From CAJMNU01 sp905214855 (GTDB taxonomy: Bacteria; Bacillota; Clostridia; Lachnospirales; Lachnospiraceae): a stretch of DNA of 64,000 nucleotides. This document shows, piece after piece, positions 61,601-64,000 of this stretch. The notes beneath the pieces are model-generated. The model was not told where the DNA came from. It did no database searches and saw only the letters and a program-made list of their open reading frames with translations. The translations under genes and the position numbers were made by a program. Position 1 is the stretch's first letter. Every line of letters begins with the position of its first letter. Location of the stretch: contig CALADM010000036.1 in the NCBI GenBank assembly GCA_937890595.1, positions 1-64,000 on the forward strand. Direction: 5' to 3'.

Positions 61601-63430
61601 CTATACACTCTCTTCTGTCTTTGAAACATCAAACAATGCTTCAAATTCTACCTGCCCAATCTTTTCTTTTTCCATCAGAAGTTCACAACATTTCTGTAAT
61701 TGCACTTCATGCTGGCGGATGATCGCCTTAGCCTTCGCATGGCATTCATCAATGATCCTTTTTACCTCACTATCAATCACAGCTGCCACATTTTCTCCAT
61801 ATGCCTTTGTATGTGCCAGATCACGTCCAATGAAGATTTCCTCATCATCGCTGCCATAATTGATCATGCCGATCTTCTCTGACATACCATACTGTGTGAC
61901 CATTGCTCTGGCAATGGAAGTCGCCTGCTTGATGTCCTGAGATGCCCCAGTGGTAATATCATCACAGACCAATTCCTCTGCGATCCTGCCACCCAGAGAT
62001 ACCATGATCTCCTGAAGCATCTTTCCCTTTGTCATATGCATCTCATCTTTTTCAGGCAATGGCATGGTATATCCGGCTGCTCCCACTCCTGTCGGGATAA
62101 TGGAAACAGTATGGACTGGTCCTACATCTGGAAGAACATGAAACAAAATTGCATGACCTGCCTCATGATATGCAGTAATTCTCTTATCTTTCTCAGAGAT
62201 GACCTTGCTGTGTTTCTCTGCACCAATTCCTACTTTTACAAATGCCTTGTCAATGTCTGCCTGTGAAATAAATGCATGACCTTCTTTTGCTGTCAAAATT
62301 GCAGCCTCATTCATCAGGTTTTCCAGATCTGCACCTGTAAATCCGGATGTTGTCTGTGCCACACGGCGCAGATCCACATCATCAGCCAATGGCTTCGCCT
62401 TTGTGTGTACCTGAAGGATTTCTTCCCTTCCTTTCACATCTGGTCGTCCTACAGCTACTTTTCTGTCAAAACGTCCAGGTCTAAGGATCGCAGGATCCAG
62501 AATATCCACACGGTTTGTCGCTGCCATCACAATGATCCCTTCATTGACACCAAATCCATCCATCTCCACTAACAGCTGGTTTAATGTCTGTTCTCTCTCA
62601 TCATGACCGCCGCCCATTCCAGTTCCTCGTCTTCTTGCCACAGCATCAATCTCATCGATAAATACAATACACGGAGAATTCTTTTTTGCTTCCTCAAACA
62701 AGTCTCTGACACGAGATGCGCCGACACCGACGAACATCTCCACAAAATCTGAACCTGAGATACTAAAGAATGGAACACCAGCCTCACCAGCCACTGCTTT
62801 CGCCAAAAGGGTTTTACCAGTTCCCGGAGGTCCTACCAAAATCACACCTTTCGGAATTCTTGCTCCTACTTTTGTATATTTTGCAGGATTTTTCAGAAAA
62901 TCCACAATCTCCTGCAATTCTTCTTTTTCTTCATCCAGACCTGCAACAGACTTGAAGCTCACTTTACCTGTCTCCTGACTCATCTTGGCTCTGCTCTTTC
63001 CAAAATTCATCATCTTTGCATTAGCTCCGCCTCCGGATGCTTTGGCGTTCATCATCATAAAGAGAACGATCAGCATCACTGCGGAAACTCCCACAGGAAT
63101 TAGCATTGTCAGCATATAGTTTTCCCTAGGAACATCAGATGTTACAAAATCGATCTTCCTCTCTTTTAATTCCTCCTGTGCCTCCAGCACATCAGAGACA
63201 TTGATAACACCGGAATTTCCGTTTTTCAGCTCTACCTTTACCTGTCCTGTAGGTGTCTGCTTATTCTGGATCACATATGCCATTTCAACCTCACCAGAAT
63301 TTAACACCATTTGATACTCTGTATAAGATAGGGTATCCCACATATTATTTCCCCATAATGTGGTCACTACCATGATCAGAATAGCAAATATAATCAGATA
63401 AAAAAATCCATTATATGGTTGTCGTTTCAA
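61601..63430 (-). CDS. ftsH: ATP-dependent zinc metalloprotease FtsH
   Basis: 609 residues. Two N-terminal membrane segments (about 8-25 and 108-128) with an extracytoplasmic part between, then an AAA domain with GPPGTGKT, VFIDEIDAVARRRG and the pore loop, and the zinc-protease domain with HEAGH (His422). It degrades short-lived and misfolded membrane proteins. The start codon is TTG at 63430, with GGAGG nine bases upstream. It follows hpt by 14 bases, as often seen in the tilS-hpt-ftsH cluster. Confidence 0.96.
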   Translation of the reverse strand: MKRQPYNGFFYLIIFAILIMVVTTLWGNNMWDTLSYTEYQMVLNSGEVEMAYVIQNKQTPTGQVKVELKNGNSGVINVSDVLEAQEELKERKIDFVTSDVPRENYMLTMLIPVGVSAVMLIVLFMMMNAKASGGGANAKMMNFGKSRAKMSQETGKVSFKSVAGLDEEKEELQEIVDFLKNPAKYTKVGARIPKGVILVGPPGTGKTLLAKAVAGEAGVPFFSISGSDFVEMFVGVGASRVRDLFEEAKKNSPCIVFIDEIDAVARRRGTGMGGGHDEREQTLNQLLVEMDGFGVNEGIIVMAATNRVDILDPAILRPGRFDRKVAVGRPDVKGREEILQVHTKAKPLADDVDLRRVAQTTSGFTGADLENLMNEAAILTAKEGHAFISQADIDKAFVKVGIGAEKHSKVISEKDKRITAYHEAGHAILFHVLPDVGPVHTVSIIPTGVGAAGYTMPLPEKDEMHMTKGKMLQEIMVSLGGRIAEELVCDDITTGASQDIKQATSIARAMVTQYGMSEKIGMINYGSDDEEIFIGRDLAHTKAYGENVAAVIDSEVKRIIDECHAKAKAIIRQHEVQLQKCCELLMEKEKIGQVEFEALFDVSKTEESV

Positions 63431-63444
63431 AGAAAAAATCCTCC

Positions 63445-63972
63445 TTACTGCAGTTCAACTACGCCAATATATGGGAGATTTCTATACTTCTGGTCATAAT
63501 CCAAACCATATCCCACAACAAATTCATCCGGAATAGTGAAACAGGTATAGCGCACCTGTACCTGCTTTTTCACACGGCGCTCCGGCTTATCCAACAAAGT
63601 ACATAACTGTATGCTTGCTGGATTTCTCTGCTTTAATACCTCGATCAGATAAGAAAGTGTACGTCCGGAATCAATGATATCCTCAACAATCAGAACGTTC
63701 TTTCCCTCCAAAGGTTCATCTAAATCCTTGACGATCTTGACTACACCACTGGATTCTGTTCCTGAACCATAACTAGATACAGACATAAAATCCAAGCTGA
63801 CCGGCACAGTCAGACGCTTTGCCAACTCACAGGTAAAAAACACACCACCCTTTAAAATACAGATCAAGTGCAGTTTCTTTCCTGCATAATCTTTGCTGAT
63901 CTCTGCCGCAACTTCACTGATTCTTGCATTTACTTCTTCTTCATTTAATAGTACACGAATCTTATCTTCCAT
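63445..63972 (-). CDS. hpt: Hypoxanthine phosphoribosyltransferase
   Basis: 175-residue purine salvage enzyme joining hypoxanthine or guanine to PRPP. The PRPP-binding loop is VLIVEDIIDSGRTL, with ICILKGGVFFTCEL for pyrophosphate and VGYGLDYDQKYRNLPYIG near the C-terminus. The start is placed at 63972, where GGAGG lies nine bases before; the preceding ATG has no site. The tilS gene usually upstream would lie outside the window. Confidence 0.95.
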   Translation of the reverse strand: MEDKIRVLLNEEEVNARISEVAAEISKDYAGKKLHLICILKGGVFFTCELAKRLTVPVSLDFMSVSSYGSGTESSGVVKIVKDLDEPLEGKNVLIVEDIIDSGRTLSYLIEVLKQRNPASIQLCTLLDKPERRVKKQVQVRYTCFTIPDEFVVGYGLDYDQKYRNLPYIGVVELQ

Positions 63973-64000
63973 CCTCTGTTCCTCCATCGTATTTTATTTG

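Overview
The window looks like a chromosome segment of a low-G+C, anaerobic Gram-positive gut bacterium, most likely family Lachnospiraceae (Clostridia). The grounds are AGGAGG-type ribosome binding sites, T-box and SAM-I leader RNAs, TTGACA/TATAAT promoters with 17-bp spacers, and family-typical proteins (EFR1 ferredoxin-flavodoxin fusion, DUF5714 protein, BMP-type lipobox-less binding protein, MutS2, YhaM). No species can be named from sequence alone. No rRNA, CRISPR array, integrase or complete transposon is present.

Layout. 1-11 kb: nagA, tyrS behind a long T-box leader, a two-component system whose histidine kinase carries an unusual repeat-rich insertion, a DEAD-box RNA helicase, a cysteine-rich DUF5714 protein and a secreted protein. 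11-20 kb: a second two-component system, metK under a SAM-I riboswitch, murA, a large membrane-anchored protein of unknown function and a sugar nucleotidyltransferase. 20.9-28.2 kb: a complete F1Fo-ATP synthase operon (atpZ-I-B-E-F-H-A-G-D-C) read from one strong promoter; the c subunit has the residues of a Na+-binding site. 28.4-33 kb: HAD phosphatase, TPR-SUFU protein, a large HD/RyR-domain protein, and a tRNA-Phe/tRNA-Gly pair.

33-50 kb is the accessory part: a ParB-like/BMP fusion and metallophosphoesterase, an Lsa-like ABC-F protein, an XRE regulator with a perfect palindrome at its promoter and a 32-codon micro-ORF beside it, EFR1 protein, GH31 glycosidase with a divergent AraC regulator, a GNAT gene behind a MerR-type promoter, an atypical tRNA-Lys, a decayed AraC/MFS locus, and an orphan P-loop GTPase-like gene. 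50-64 kb returns to housekeeping genes: rlmD, yhaM, an HtrA-like protein that has lost its catalytic triad, mutS2, a third two-component system, tRNA-Tyr, a GH13 amylase, ftsH and hpt.

Eight copies of one short palindrome (a TTTAG-loop hairpin followed by GTGGGGAGTGTCAA-like sequence) are scattered between genes. They look like solitary right ends of IS200/IS605-family elements; the window even opens with what may be the last codons of a tnpB-like gene running into such an end. The best candidates for undescribed biology are the HD/RyR protein with its TPR-SUFU neighbour, the orphan GTPase with a terminator hairpin between it and any upstream promoter, the dispersed palindromes, the pseudo-HtrA, and the MerR-type promoter in front of the acetyltransferase.
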